Below the pieces are notes generated by a model. It did no database searches and was not told where the DNA came from. It worked only from the letters and a program-made list of their open reading frames with translations. Of a DNA stretch of 64,000 nt, positions 26,492-34,378 are shown one piece after another. How positions within the stretch are numbered: position 1 is the first letter of the stretch; every line of letters starts with the position of its first letter. The position numbers and the translations under genes are program-made. The DNA comes from Faucicola osloensis_D (GTDB lineage Bacteria > Pseudomonadota > Gammaproteobacteria > Pseudomonadales > Moraxellaceae): NCBI GenBank assembly GCA_020041925.1, contig CP083409.1. One strand, given 5' to 3'.

Positions 26492-27553
26492 TTATTTGTC
26501 TATTTTTCGCTCGGGTGTAGTATCAACGTTAATCGCGCCTTTTAATAGTTCAGGATTTAATGTTAAGCCTTGGGCTTGTGCGTGTTTTGGGCTCACGTAT
26601 AAGGTTAATTGGTTCATCACTTCGGGTTTAACTTGAGTGACAGGTGTACCATCCAGAATTTTGCCTACCATTTTGCCTGTGGTGCGTCCAAAGTCATAAT
26701 CATTGACACCGAGTGCTGCCGTAGCACCGCGGCGGACGCTAAACTCATCGGAGGCGATGATGGGAAGTTTTAACGCATTGGCTGATTGCACCATTGATTC
26801 GAATGCGGACGCCACATTATTGTCCATTGAGGTATAAATCAACTGGGCTTTGCCGCCAAGGCTATTAGTTGCCATGGCAATATCAGTCGGACGGTTGGCT
26901 GGGATATCCACTAAGTTCATGCCACGCTTTGGTAGCTCAACGGTGAGTTTATCTCGCAGCGCCACCGAATTCATTTCACCTGCGCTAAACACATAGCCAA
27001 TGGATTTGGCTGACGGCATGATTTTTTGCATAAAGTCTAGCTGCGGTGCTAGCGGTAATTGGCTGGATAAACCTGTGATGTTGGGCTGAGTCGGTGTGTT
27101 TTGTTGAGTAATAAGTTTGGCAGCCACAGGATCTGACACTGCTGTATAAACAATCGGTATCTCTTTGCTAGCGGCAGCCAACGACTGGGCAGTAGGGGTG
27201 GAAATTGCGACGATGGCATCAGGTTTATCAGCGACAAATTGCTTGGAGATTTGTCCTGCCGTTGCTGTATTGCCTTGTGCTGACTGAAAATTTACGGTTA
27301 GATTTTGCCCTTTTACATACCCTTCAGCAGCCAATTCATCAATGATACCTTGGCGAATGGCATCAAGCGATGGGTGTGCCACAATCGCAGAAATTGCAAT
27401 GGTCTTATTGGGTTTTTGGCTGGCAGTGGCTGAGGGTTTGCTAGCCGTATCCGTAGAAACTTGCGCGGATGGTTTCTGAGGTGAGCAGGCGGCTAAAGAT
27501 AATCCAACAATGGCGCAGATAGCGGATAATTGACCGTATGTGGTTGACAACAT
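26492..27553 (-). CDS. Orphan ABC substrate-binding lipoprotein (TrpX-type paralogue)
   Basis: This is a 353-residue lipoprotein with lipobox LAAC (Cys23) and the same ABC_sub_bind domain as the binding protein at 24406-25473. Shared blocks include AIVAHPSLDAIRQGI, NFQSAQGNTATAGQI, ADKPDAIVAI, ASDEFSVRRGA and LYVSPKHAQ. It has no adjacent permease or ATPase, so it probably feeds the neighbouring importer with a different substrate range. ATG 27553 has GGGGAA a few bases upstream; the frame is also open to a TTG at 27565. Confidence 0.9.
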   Translation of the reverse strand: MLSTTYGQLSAICAIVGLSLAACSPQKPSAQVSTDTASKPSATASQKPNKTIAISAIVAHPSLDAIRQGIIDELAAEGYVKGQNLTVNFQSAQGNTATAGQISKQFVADKPDAIVAISTPTAQSLAAASKEIPIVYTAVSDPVAAKLITQQNTPTQPNITGLSSQLPLAPQLDFMQKIMPSAKSIGYVFSAGEMNSVALRDKLTVELPKRGMNLVDIPANRPTDIAMATNSLGGKAQLIYTSMDNNVASAFESMVQSANALKLPIIASDEFSVRRGATAALGVNDYDFGRTTGKMVGKILDGTPVTQVKPEVMNQLTLYVSPKHAQAQGLTLNPELLKGAINVDTTPERKIDK

Positions 27554-27986
27554 AGTATTCCCCAATAATCAAACTTGTTTTGTGAGTCGAGTATATCATT
27601 TCAATGTACTAGTTTACTATAACATAAATAAAAGCTTGCAACTATGGCTAAGTTTTTATGGATTAAAAGATTTTATAAACGCTTTGATAAACAGTAGGTT
27701 ATTAACAAAACCTGTCATGAATACCGCTATATGCGTATGCTTAATTACATAAAGTCCGTAATTGAAACATAATGTATAAATATTATTGAATATTTCATGA
27801 AATTGTCATAATAAAATGGTATGAAAATCTTTCGATATCTTTTAGAATAGAACTTCTACTCGCAGCATTATTTATCTTTTTTAAACGATTCGTTGCAGCG
27901 TTAATTAAGTTAAACATGTCTGTGCTTAGTAAAGGTAAATGATTCACAGATGGGATCATCGTACACTAACTCAACAAGGAGGCTAT
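27554..27986. other. AT-rich spacer before a small ORF
   Basis: This 433-bp region is strongly AT-rich, with an AGGAGG-type box at its right end serving the small ORF at 27987. A 70-codon frame (27540-27752) has no features. No tRNA, repeat or convincing promoter was found. Confidence 0.45.
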
Positions 27987-28148
27987 ATGAACTCATCAAA
28001 CTTGATGGCAGGCGTATTAGTAGTTGGTGCTATTCTACCTTCGGCTGAAGCACCCCATTATTGCCAATATAATAAGGCAGCTAATCCAGTTAGAGCCAAT
28101 CGAAAATCTATCCCCGTCCGCATCAGCGTGAGTAAAGGCGAACGCTAA
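27987..28148 (+). CDS. Small protein of 53 residues with possible signal segment
   Basis: The function is not recognised. A perfect Shine-Dalgarno AAGGAGG (27976-27982) lies 4 nt before the ATG. The sequence begins with a hydrophobic stretch (LMAGVLVVGAILPSAEA) resembling a signal peptide with a possible cleavage after AEA. A basic tail (about residues 18-53, many K and R) follows. A hairpin terminator lies 45 bp after the stop. Real gene status is supported by the ribosome binding site and terminator but not by homology. Confidence 0.5.
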   Translation: MNSSNLMAGVLVVGAILPSAEAPHYCQYNKAANPVRANRKSIPVRISVSKGER

Positions 28149-28192
28149 TCGTGCGACATTATTGATTTTTTGATATTTAGGATAGCTTAATA

Positions 28193-28227
28193 AAAAAACC
28201 GCTGATGATTACCAGCGGTTTTTTTAT
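28193..28227. terminator. Terminator between the small ORF and metG
   Basis: AAAAAACCGCTG pairs with CAGCGGTTTTTT around an 8-nt loop. It is symmetrical enough to end both the small ORF (+) and metG (-). Confidence 0.88.
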
Positions 28228-28288
28228 ATTGTGACAGAAAATGTGGCAAAATGTTTCAAATTATAGCCATAAACCCCAGTTAAGCCTA

Positions 28289-30400
28289 TTAAGCAAGGGT
28301 CGCACCCGCAGGGATATGGTCATCTAAAGTAACAACCGTCAATTGACCGGCTTTTTCAGCCGATAAAATCATACCTTCAGAAATACCAAACTTCATTTTT
28401 CGTGGTGCAAGGTTGGTGACGCAGACCACGGTTTTGCCCACCAATTGTTCAGGGTTATAGAATTTGGCGATACCGCTAAACACATTACGCGTTTTCACAT
28501 TACCCTGCGCATCCGTTTCACCCACATCTAGGGTAAATTGCAGCAATTTATCTGCACCTTCTACGTTATTGCAGGCTAGTACTTTTGCTACCGTCATCGT
28601 GACTTTGGCGAAATCATCGATACCAATCAATGCGGTAGCATCAGTGGGTTGTTCGCTAGCGGCGGCTTTGGTTTTGCTCGCGTCCCCTTGCCCATTTGCG
28701 GCTTGATTGGCGATAGCAGGCTGTTTGTTTAAATCTTCTTTTGAGCTATCCACCATCGCAGCCACTTTATCTTTGTCAACACGCTGCATCAATGGGGTAA
28801 AGGCGTTGATGGTATGCCCGACCAATAACGTATGACGGCTATCAAAATTTAGGCTGTCAACATTGAGAAAAATTCGTGCTTTTTCACACATCAATGGCAA
28901 TACAGGGGCAAGATAAACCACCAATTGACGGAAGATATTAAGCGCGACGGTACACACCGCTTGTACTTCAGCTTGTTGACCTTCGACTTTGTTAAGAGCC
29001 CACGGTTTTTTGTCATCGATGTACTCATTGGCTTTGTCTGCGCACGCCATAATCAGACGCATGGCTTTGCTAAATTCGCGCGCTTCATAAGCGGCAGCGA
29101 TGTCTTCCCCCGCATCAATGATTTGTTGCACCAAAGCAGGCTCGCTGATTGTTAGTGCCAGTTTGCTACCATGATTTTTATGGATAAATCCTGCACAGCG
29201 GCTAGCAATATTGACAACTTTACCCACCAAGTCTGAATTGACTTTTTGCATGAAGTCTTCAAGATCCAGATTGATATCTTCGACACTGGCTGATAATTTG
29301 CTAGCAAAGTAGTAACGCAAATATTCAGGGTCAAGGTTTTGTAAGTAGGTATCAGCTTTGATAAAGGTGCCGCGAGATTTACTCATTTTCTCGCCATTGA
29401 CGGTCAAAAAGCCATGCGCGTTGATGGCAGTGGGGGTTCTAAATCCTGCGCCTTCAAGCATCGCTGGCCAAAACAAGGCATGGAAATACACAATATCTTT
29501 ACCGATAAAGTGATAGACTTCGGTGTTGTTATGATTTTCTTTTGACCAATAGTCATCAAAATTTAAGCCTAAATGCACACCTTGTTGGTCACACAAGTTT
29601 TTGAAACTTGCCATATAACCGACGGGCGCATCGAGCCACACATAAAAATACTTGTCTGGTTCACTGGCTGGGGTGTTTGGGATTTTAAAACCAAAATACG
29701 GCGCATCACGGCTAATATCCCAGTTGGCAAGCCCTGCATCAAACCATTCTTGTAATTTGTTGGCGATAGAGGTTTGCAGGCGACCTTCTTTACGCGTCCA
29801 ATTTTGCAAAAATTCGCTAAAGTTTGGCAGGTTAAAGAAATAATGGATGGATGATTTTAAAACAGGCGTTGCACCTGAAAGCGTTGAGTAAGGATTTTTG
29901 AGTTCGGTGGCATTATAGGTCGTGCCGCAGACTTCGCAGTTGTCGCCGTATTGGTCTTTTGCGCCGCATTTTGGGCATTCGCCTTTGACAAAACGGTCTG
30001 CCAAAAACAAGCCTTTTTCTGGGTCATACAGCTGTTCAACTGCTTTATGCGAGATATGGCCGTTTTCATACAAGCGATTATAAATCAGCTGTGAGTAATG
30101 CTCATTTTCAGGGCTGTGGGTTGAGTAGTAGTTGTCAAAATCAACCAAAAATCCCGCAAAATCTTTTTCATGGGAGGCTTTAACATCGGCAATTTGCTGT
30201 TCAGGGGTGACACCGTTGGCTTCAGCTTTGAGCATAATCGCTGTGCCGTGGGCGTCATCGGCACACACATAGGTTACTTGATGACCCAGTGATTTCATGG
30301 CGCGTACCCAAATATCGGTTTGGATGTACTCAACCAAATGCCCCAAATGAATCGGACCATTGGCATACGGTAGGGCGCTAGTAACTAAAATTTTTCTCAC
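28289..30400 (-). CDS. metG: Methionyl-tRNA synthetase
   Basis: This class I synthetase charges initiator and elongator tRNA-Met. It has the HIGH-type motif HLGH (18-21), zinc cysteines in CPKCGAKDQYGDNCEVCG, and KMSKSRG. An anticodon-binding helical domain follows, then a C-terminal Trbp111-like tRNA-binding domain (TMTVAKVLACNNVEGADKL) after an alanine-rich linker. The length of 703 residues matches the long dimeric form. It is divergent from apbC with a 212-bp spacer, the same pairing as in many gammaproteobacteria. Confidence 0.98.
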   Translation of the reverse strand: MRKILVTSALPYANGPIHLGHLVEYIQTDIWVRAMKSLGHQVTYVCADDAHGTAIMLKAEANGVTPEQQIADVKASHEKDFAGFLVDFDNYYSTHSPENEHYSQLIYNRLYENGHISHKAVEQLYDPEKGLFLADRFVKGECPKCGAKDQYGDNCEVCGTTYNATELKNPYSTLSGATPVLKSSIHYFFNLPNFSEFLQNWTRKEGRLQTSIANKLQEWFDAGLANWDISRDAPYFGFKIPNTPASEPDKYFYVWLDAPVGYMASFKNLCDQQGVHLGLNFDDYWSKENHNNTEVYHFIGKDIVYFHALFWPAMLEGAGFRTPTAINAHGFLTVNGEKMSKSRGTFIKADTYLQNLDPEYLRYYFASKLSASVEDINLDLEDFMQKVNSDLVGKVVNIASRCAGFIHKNHGSKLALTISEPALVQQIIDAGEDIAAAYEAREFSKAMRLIMACADKANEYIDDKKPWALNKVEGQQAEVQAVCTVALNIFRQLVVYLAPVLPLMCEKARIFLNVDSLNFDSRHTLLVGHTINAFTPLMQRVDKDKVAAMVDSSKEDLNKQPAIANQAANGQGDASKTKAAASEQPTDATALIGIDDFAKVTMTVAKVLACNNVEGADKLLQFTLDVGETDAQGNVKTRNVFSGIAKFYNPEQLVGKTVVCVTNLAPRKMKFGISEGMILSAEKAGQLTVVTLDDHIPAGATLA

Positions 30401-30612
30401 AATACACCTGTTATTGATTTGTTTAAAAAAATGTCATTATTGCTGTATGATAGCTTAAATCGCATCATTTCCCAACCAATGGGCATCAATCAAACAAGAA
30501 AAATTACTTTTCACACAGATATGTTCAATCTGTCTCTGTAAAAATTGGCAATAAACCCCACTTAACAGTGGTTAAAATCGTTAAAATAACAACATTGGGG
30601 TAAGCAACTATC

Positions 30613-31839
30613 ATGTTCAACTTTATCAAACCAAAAACCGTGGCTACAGTGGATGAGTCCACGCTTAATCAGTTATTTGATGACTACCGCGTCAATAACC
30701 AGCCAATTCGCCACTATGTCAAAGGGATTAAACAGCAAGGTAGTAGTCTGACATTGGATTTGCGCTTGCCCGATGATTGCAATCCTGAACAAATCCATCA
30801 TGATTTGAGCCAAAAGCTGCATATCCATGGGGTCAGTGAGGTGAATATGAATATTACCTTGTTTGACAGCACTACTGCACCAAAACCTACGACCAAAGGC
30901 AGTGGCTCAACCCTACCCAAAACCACCAATGCCATGCCACCTGTCACTCAGACCGCGCCAAAAAGTGACAAATTAGTCACAGAAACCCCTGAACCTGCGA
31001 TTGCCAAAAAAGCCACTACCCAAGCAGAATTAACACCGCATCCACGTATCGAGCATATTATTGTGGTGGCTTCGGGCAAAGGCGGCGTTGGTAAATCGAC
31101 GACGACAGTGAATATCGCCTTGGCGCTGCAAAAATTGGGCAAACGCGTGGGCGTGCTGGATGCGGATATCTATGGTCCGAGTATTCCAAGTATGCTTGGC
31201 GTGGCAGGTCAGCAGCCGCAGCTTGAGCATGAGCAATTTGTACCGATTGCAGCGCAAGGTATGCCGATGCTATCCATCGGTAGCTTATTGAGCGATGACA
31301 CTACCCCGATTGCTTGGCGCGGTGCCAAAGCCACAGGCGCACTGATGCAACTTTACAACCAAACCAACTGGCCAAATCTTGATTATTTGGTGATTGATAT
31401 GCCACCTGGAACGGGGGATATTCAGTTGACGCTCGCCCAGCGTATTCCTGTGACCGGTGCGGTGATTGTGACCACACCGCAGCATATCGCCTTGCTAGAT
31501 GCACAAAAAGGCATTGAGATGTTCCGCAAAACCCATATCCCTGTGCTCGGCGTGGTAGAAAATATGGCGCTGCATACTTGTAGCAGCTGTGGGCATACCG
31601 AAGCAATTTTTGGCGAAGGCGGCGGTGATAAAATAGCAGCACAGTATCAAGTGCCGCTGCTAGGGCAATTACCACTGGCAAAAGGCATCCGCGAGCAAGC
31701 CGATAAAGGAGAGCCGTCCGTCATTGCCAATCAAGGCGCAGGCGATGAATTTGCTGACTATTATCTCAATATCGCTAAAAATATCGAAGCCAATATCGCC
31801 AAATTTGCCAAAACGCATGATAACAATCGGATTTTCTAG
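30613..31839 (+). CDS. apbC: Iron-sulfur cluster carrier ApbC (Mrp)
   Basis: ApbC is a P-loop ATPase that holds and delivers [4Fe-4S] clusters to apo-proteins. The N-terminal MIP18-like domain is about residues 1-90. A variable T/P-rich linker follows, then the deviant Walker A ASGKGGVGKSTTT (around 152-164), LDADIYGPSIP, IDMPPGTGDIQL and the cluster-binding CSSCG. The length of 408 residues is slightly longer than in E. coli because of the linker. The start is ATG 30613 with GGGG nearby. Confidence 0.96.
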   Translation: MFNFIKPKTVATVDESTLNQLFDDYRVNNQPIRHYVKGIKQQGSSLTLDLRLPDDCNPEQIHHDLSQKLHIHGVSEVNMNITLFDSTTAPKPTTKGSGSTLPKTTNAMPPVTQTAPKSDKLVTETPEPAIAKKATTQAELTPHPRIEHIIVVASGKGGVGKSTTTVNIALALQKLGKRVGVLDADIYGPSIPSMLGVAGQQPQLEHEQFVPIAAQGMPMLSIGSLLSDDTTPIAWRGAKATGALMQLYNQTNWPNLDYLVIDMPPGTGDIQLTLAQRIPVTGAVIVTTPQHIALLDAQKGIEMFRKTHIPVLGVVENMALHTCSSCGHTEAIFGEGGGDKIAAQYQVPLLGQLPLAKGIREQADKGEPSVIANQGAGDEFADYYLNIAKNIEANIAKFAKTHDNNRIF

Positions 31840-31872
31840 CGCGATTGGATAGTCAAAGAATATGTGTTAAAT

Positions 31873-31906
31873 AAACCTGTTTGGGTAGCATACAAACAGG
31901 TTTTAA
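31873..31906. terminator. Hairpin between apbC and the S66 peptidase gene
   Basis: AAACCTGTTTG pairs with CAAACAGGTTT around a 9-nt loop, with a short T run. It lies 34 bp after apbC and may act for both convergent genes. Confidence 0.75.
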
Positions 31907-31927
31907 CTTACATGCGTAGGACACCGC

Positions 31928-31975
31928 TAGACCAATGATACTTTAGATCAATAATACGTTAGACGAATAATTTAG
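31928..31975. repeat. Three-copy 16-bp repeat across the S66 peptidase stop codon
   Basis: Copies lie at 31928-31943, 31944-31959 and 31960-31975. The first two match at 13 of 16 positions. On the minus strand the third copy contains the last codons of the peptidase gene, and the other two lie after its stop (31959-31961). Confidence 0.82.
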
Positions 31976-33275
31976 TTAAGTCCAAATTGCCAAAGTTTGC
32001 ATCGGTTTTAAGATGATAAAACTGGTTAAATGTCGCTTGATAGCCACTACCCACATTGTCAAGCGTGACAGGAACGCCTAACGGAAAATTAATGCGTCTT
32101 GCCACATGCCCAAAGGGGAAATCGGTGTAGATGGGTCGCCCTGTCGCTTGTTGGATAGTACGGATGACGGTATCAAAGGTGTAATCACCATTGTAAGCAT
32201 CACTGATGCCGCTAAAATTAAATTTGCCCAGCACAATCGCTTGCTGTTTTGCCACAATACCTGATAACACCAAGGTTTGTAGCATACGTTCGATACGGTA
32301 CGGCTGCTCACCGGTATCTTCCAAAAATAAAATCCCATTGTCGACAGTTGGCATATACGGTGTGCCCACCATTGCAGATAACACGCTAAGATTACCGCCC
32401 CATAAGATGCCTTTTATCGGCTTAGCCAAAGGACGCGCAGTGTCACGATACAGCTGAGTTTCTGGCACTTGGATATGTAGCTGGTTTTGGGTACAAAGGT
32501 TGATAAAACTTTGGATGGTATCGGTATTCACCTCTGTTTTGCCAAAGTCACTACTGAGCATTGCCCCTGCCACATAAGGCAGATGACCTTTGGCGTACAT
32601 GGCAAGCTGCAACGCAGTAAAATCACTAAATCCCATCAGCAGTGTGCCGCGCTCTTTGAGTTTTTGCGTCAGCGTTCGCCACTGCTGATCACTTAGTTTG
32701 TTGAGCAAACGCATCGCACCATAGCCGCCACGCACGCCGAGTAATATCTTAGGCAGCTCATGTACAGGTCGATTGAGTAACGCGGTAATATCGCCCAAGC
32801 GCTCACTGTCTGAACCTGCAAAGCGTAGATAACGTCGGCTAATCACTTCTGGATTGTCGATATAAAATCCCGCTTGGGTGAGTCGATGAATCGCCAGTAA
32901 GTTACGCTGTTCATCACTGCCAAATCCCGATGGTGCTACCAGATGGAGGTGGACGCCGCGACCTTTGAGAGCTTCACAATTGGCTTTGATAGTCGCAAAG
33001 TCCCATTGGCGAGTTACGGGCACTGTTTCCATGGGCGTATTGCCATTGGACATAGCGCTGGGTTCGCCAAAAGCCATGTTATCAGCATCATTGTTTGACC
33101 CATACCGCTGTGAAGGTTGGCTAATCACTTGCCCGCCAATGGTCAAATCCGCTTTTGCACCTGTTACCGTCGCTGCCGATAGCGCTATCCCTGTTTTTAG
33201 CAGTCGACGCCGCGTCAAGCCAACCAAGTGGGTGGCAGTCATGGGGGCGTGAGTATTCGCCATTTTTTGAGACAT
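31959..33275 (-). CDS. ldcA: S66-family LD-carboxypeptidase with Tat signal
   Basis: Family members cleave the terminal D-Ala from murein tetrapeptides. The motifs LGVRGGYGAMRLL, GFSDFTAL (likely nucleophilic Ser), WGGNL, FLEDTGEQPYRIERM and FPFGHVARR (likely His) cover the S66 active site. Unlike the cytosolic E. coli LdcA, this protein starts with a twin-arginine signal (TRRRLLKTGIALSAA, residues about 22-36), pointing to periplasmic action. It is also much longer (438 residues) than the usual 305-345, partly through a spacer of about 60 residues after the signal. ATG 33275 has GGATAA upstream. Confidence 0.85.
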   Translation of the reverse strand: MSQKMANTHAPMTATHLVGLTRRRLLKTGIALSAATVTGAKADLTIGGQVISQPSQRYGSNNDADNMAFGEPSAMSNGNTPMETVPVTRQWDFATIKANCEALKGRGVHLHLVAPSGFGSDEQRNLLAIHRLTQAGFYIDNPEVISRRYLRFAGSDSERLGDITALLNRPVHELPKILLGVRGGYGAMRLLNKLSDQQWRTLTQKLKERGTLLMGFSDFTALQLAMYAKGHLPYVAGAMLSSDFGKTEVNTDTIQSFINLCTQNQLHIQVPETQLYRDTARPLAKPIKGILWGGNLSVLSAMVGTPYMPTVDNGILFLEDTGEQPYRIERMLQTLVLSGIVAKQQAIVLGKFNFSGISDAYNGDYTFDTVIRTIQQATGRPIYTDFPFGHVARRINFPLGVPVTLDNVGSGYQATFNQFYHLKTDANFGNLDLTKLFV

Positions 33276-33322
33276 TTTATTATCCAAACAAATTCATCGA
33301 CTTACAAGAATCATGGTTCAAC

Positions 33323-33350
33323 TAATCGGGTATGTTTAATCAGGTATATT
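33323..33350. repeat. 14-bp duplication across the stop codon of the 95-residue gene
   Basis: TAATCGGGTATGTT (33323-33336) and TAATCAGGTATATT (33337-33350) match at 12 of 14 positions. The second is the coding end of the minus-strand gene and the first lies after its stop (33336-33338). Confidence 0.8.
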
Positions 33351-33623
33351 CATCTTGTTGTTGGTATCTGCCGAGATACCATAGTAAAAAACCCCTGTCG
33401 CCACCAAACTCGATACCAACACAAACATCATATCAAGCGCAGCTTTGTGCATAACATATAAGTTCAATAGCGCAAAGACCACGACCGCGATCACAAAAAA
33501 AATCGCCGCGTATTGCCATTTTTTATCATTTGGGAGGGTTGTGCCTTTGTATCGAAAATGACGGATACTAAAGCCACTAGTGTATGCCACCAAGCCCAGC
33601 ACTAACCATGCAAAAAAATTCAT
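33336..33623 (-). CDS. Hypothetical membrane protein, 95 residues
   Basis: The function is not recognised. There are three hydrophobic helices (about residues 3-17, 37-55 and 63-83) separated by basic loops (RHFRYKG, NDKKWQ), which suggests a small inner-membrane protein. It lies between the S66 peptidase and a lipoprotein on the same strand, so a three-gene envelope operon is possible, although the spacers are 60-73 bp. Confidence 0.65.
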   Translation of the reverse strand: MNFFAWLVLGLVAYTSGFSIRHFRYKGTTLPNDKKWQYAAIFFVIAVVVFALLNLYVMHKAALDMMFVLVSSLVATGVFYYGISADTNNKMNIPD

Positions 33624-33696
33624 CGCTTATTCTCTATCAATCGTTTGGGGTTAAAATTTGGATGAGATGTATTAACTCAAGCAACAACTCAGGTGA

Positions 33697-34242
33697 TTAA
33701 AGTTTGGTGGTTTGCTCGCATGCCACTTTATAGACGGTATTGCTACCTTTGTAAATATAACCCAAATAGGGGCTGTCAAATTGCGGGTTTAGGCTTGCAA
33801 AACTATCGGTGATTTTGGCGAGCACAAACACGCGGTCGGGACGGGCGATGACTTTTTCTAAGTATTGATGTTCATCGGCTTTGATGTCAAAGTATTTTTG
33901 TATATCCGGGCTGTCAGTGGCGATGACTTGCATGGCTTCAGGCTTGTCCCAGTTTTTGCTGGGGTCGTTAAACTCGCGCATTTGCATGGCATAGTTGTCA
34001 CCATTTTTGATGATTTTGATTTGCGCAGGTTCTGTATGGCTGACTGTGTAACAGCCCACAAACACATCATTGCTAGCGGCAGGTTGTGATAACGCTGGCG
34101 ACGGTTTTGCGCCATCGCTGCTAGTGGTTGCAGGGGATTGGGGATTGTTACAAGCCGCCAAATTTAGGCTGATTGCACAGACCATAGCCATACCCATCTT
34201 GGTCAACACAGGTGACACGAGCGCACGAGATTTTTTTTGCAT
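33697..34242 (-). CDS. Hypothetical lipoprotein, 181 residues
   Basis: The function is not recognised. The signal peptide ends in LAAC with Cys31 as lipidation site, followed by a serine/alanine/proline-rich linker and a compact domain. That domain has VGCYTVSHTEPAQIKI at its start and a cysteine close to the end. The ATG at 34242 is chosen because AAAGGA has normal spacing there, whereas the upstream ATG at 34248 overlaps the box. It is probably an outer-membrane or periplasm-facing lipoprotein. Confidence 0.7.
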   Translation of the reverse strand: MQKKSRALVSPVLTKMGMAMVCAISLNLAACNNPQSPATTSSDGAKPSPALSQPAASNDVFVGCYTVSHTEPAQIKIIKNGDNYAMQMREFNDPSKNWDKPEAMQVIATDSPDIQKYFDIKADEHQYLEKVIARPDRVFVLAKITDSFASLNPQFDSPYLGYIYKGSNTVYKVACEQTTKL

Positions 34243-34378
34243 AGACATCCTTTACAACCAACAGATAGCAACTATAAGCGGTTATTATAGACGTTTTGGC
34301 ATGGCTTTTTATGCTTTTTTTTCTTATACTGAGGGCTGTTTTTTTGATTGTTTTGCTGTTTTATATGGGTTGTTATCT

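Noticed and set aside
27540..27752. 70-codon ORF upstream of the orphan binding-protein gene
   Set aside because: Starts inside that gene on the other strand and lacks a ribosome binding site.
34070..34378. N-terminal extension of 103 codons on the RNase HI-DnaQ frame
   Set aside because: It overlaps the opposite-strand lipoprotein gene, is unlike RNase HI, and the RNase HI N-terminus starts at 34379.
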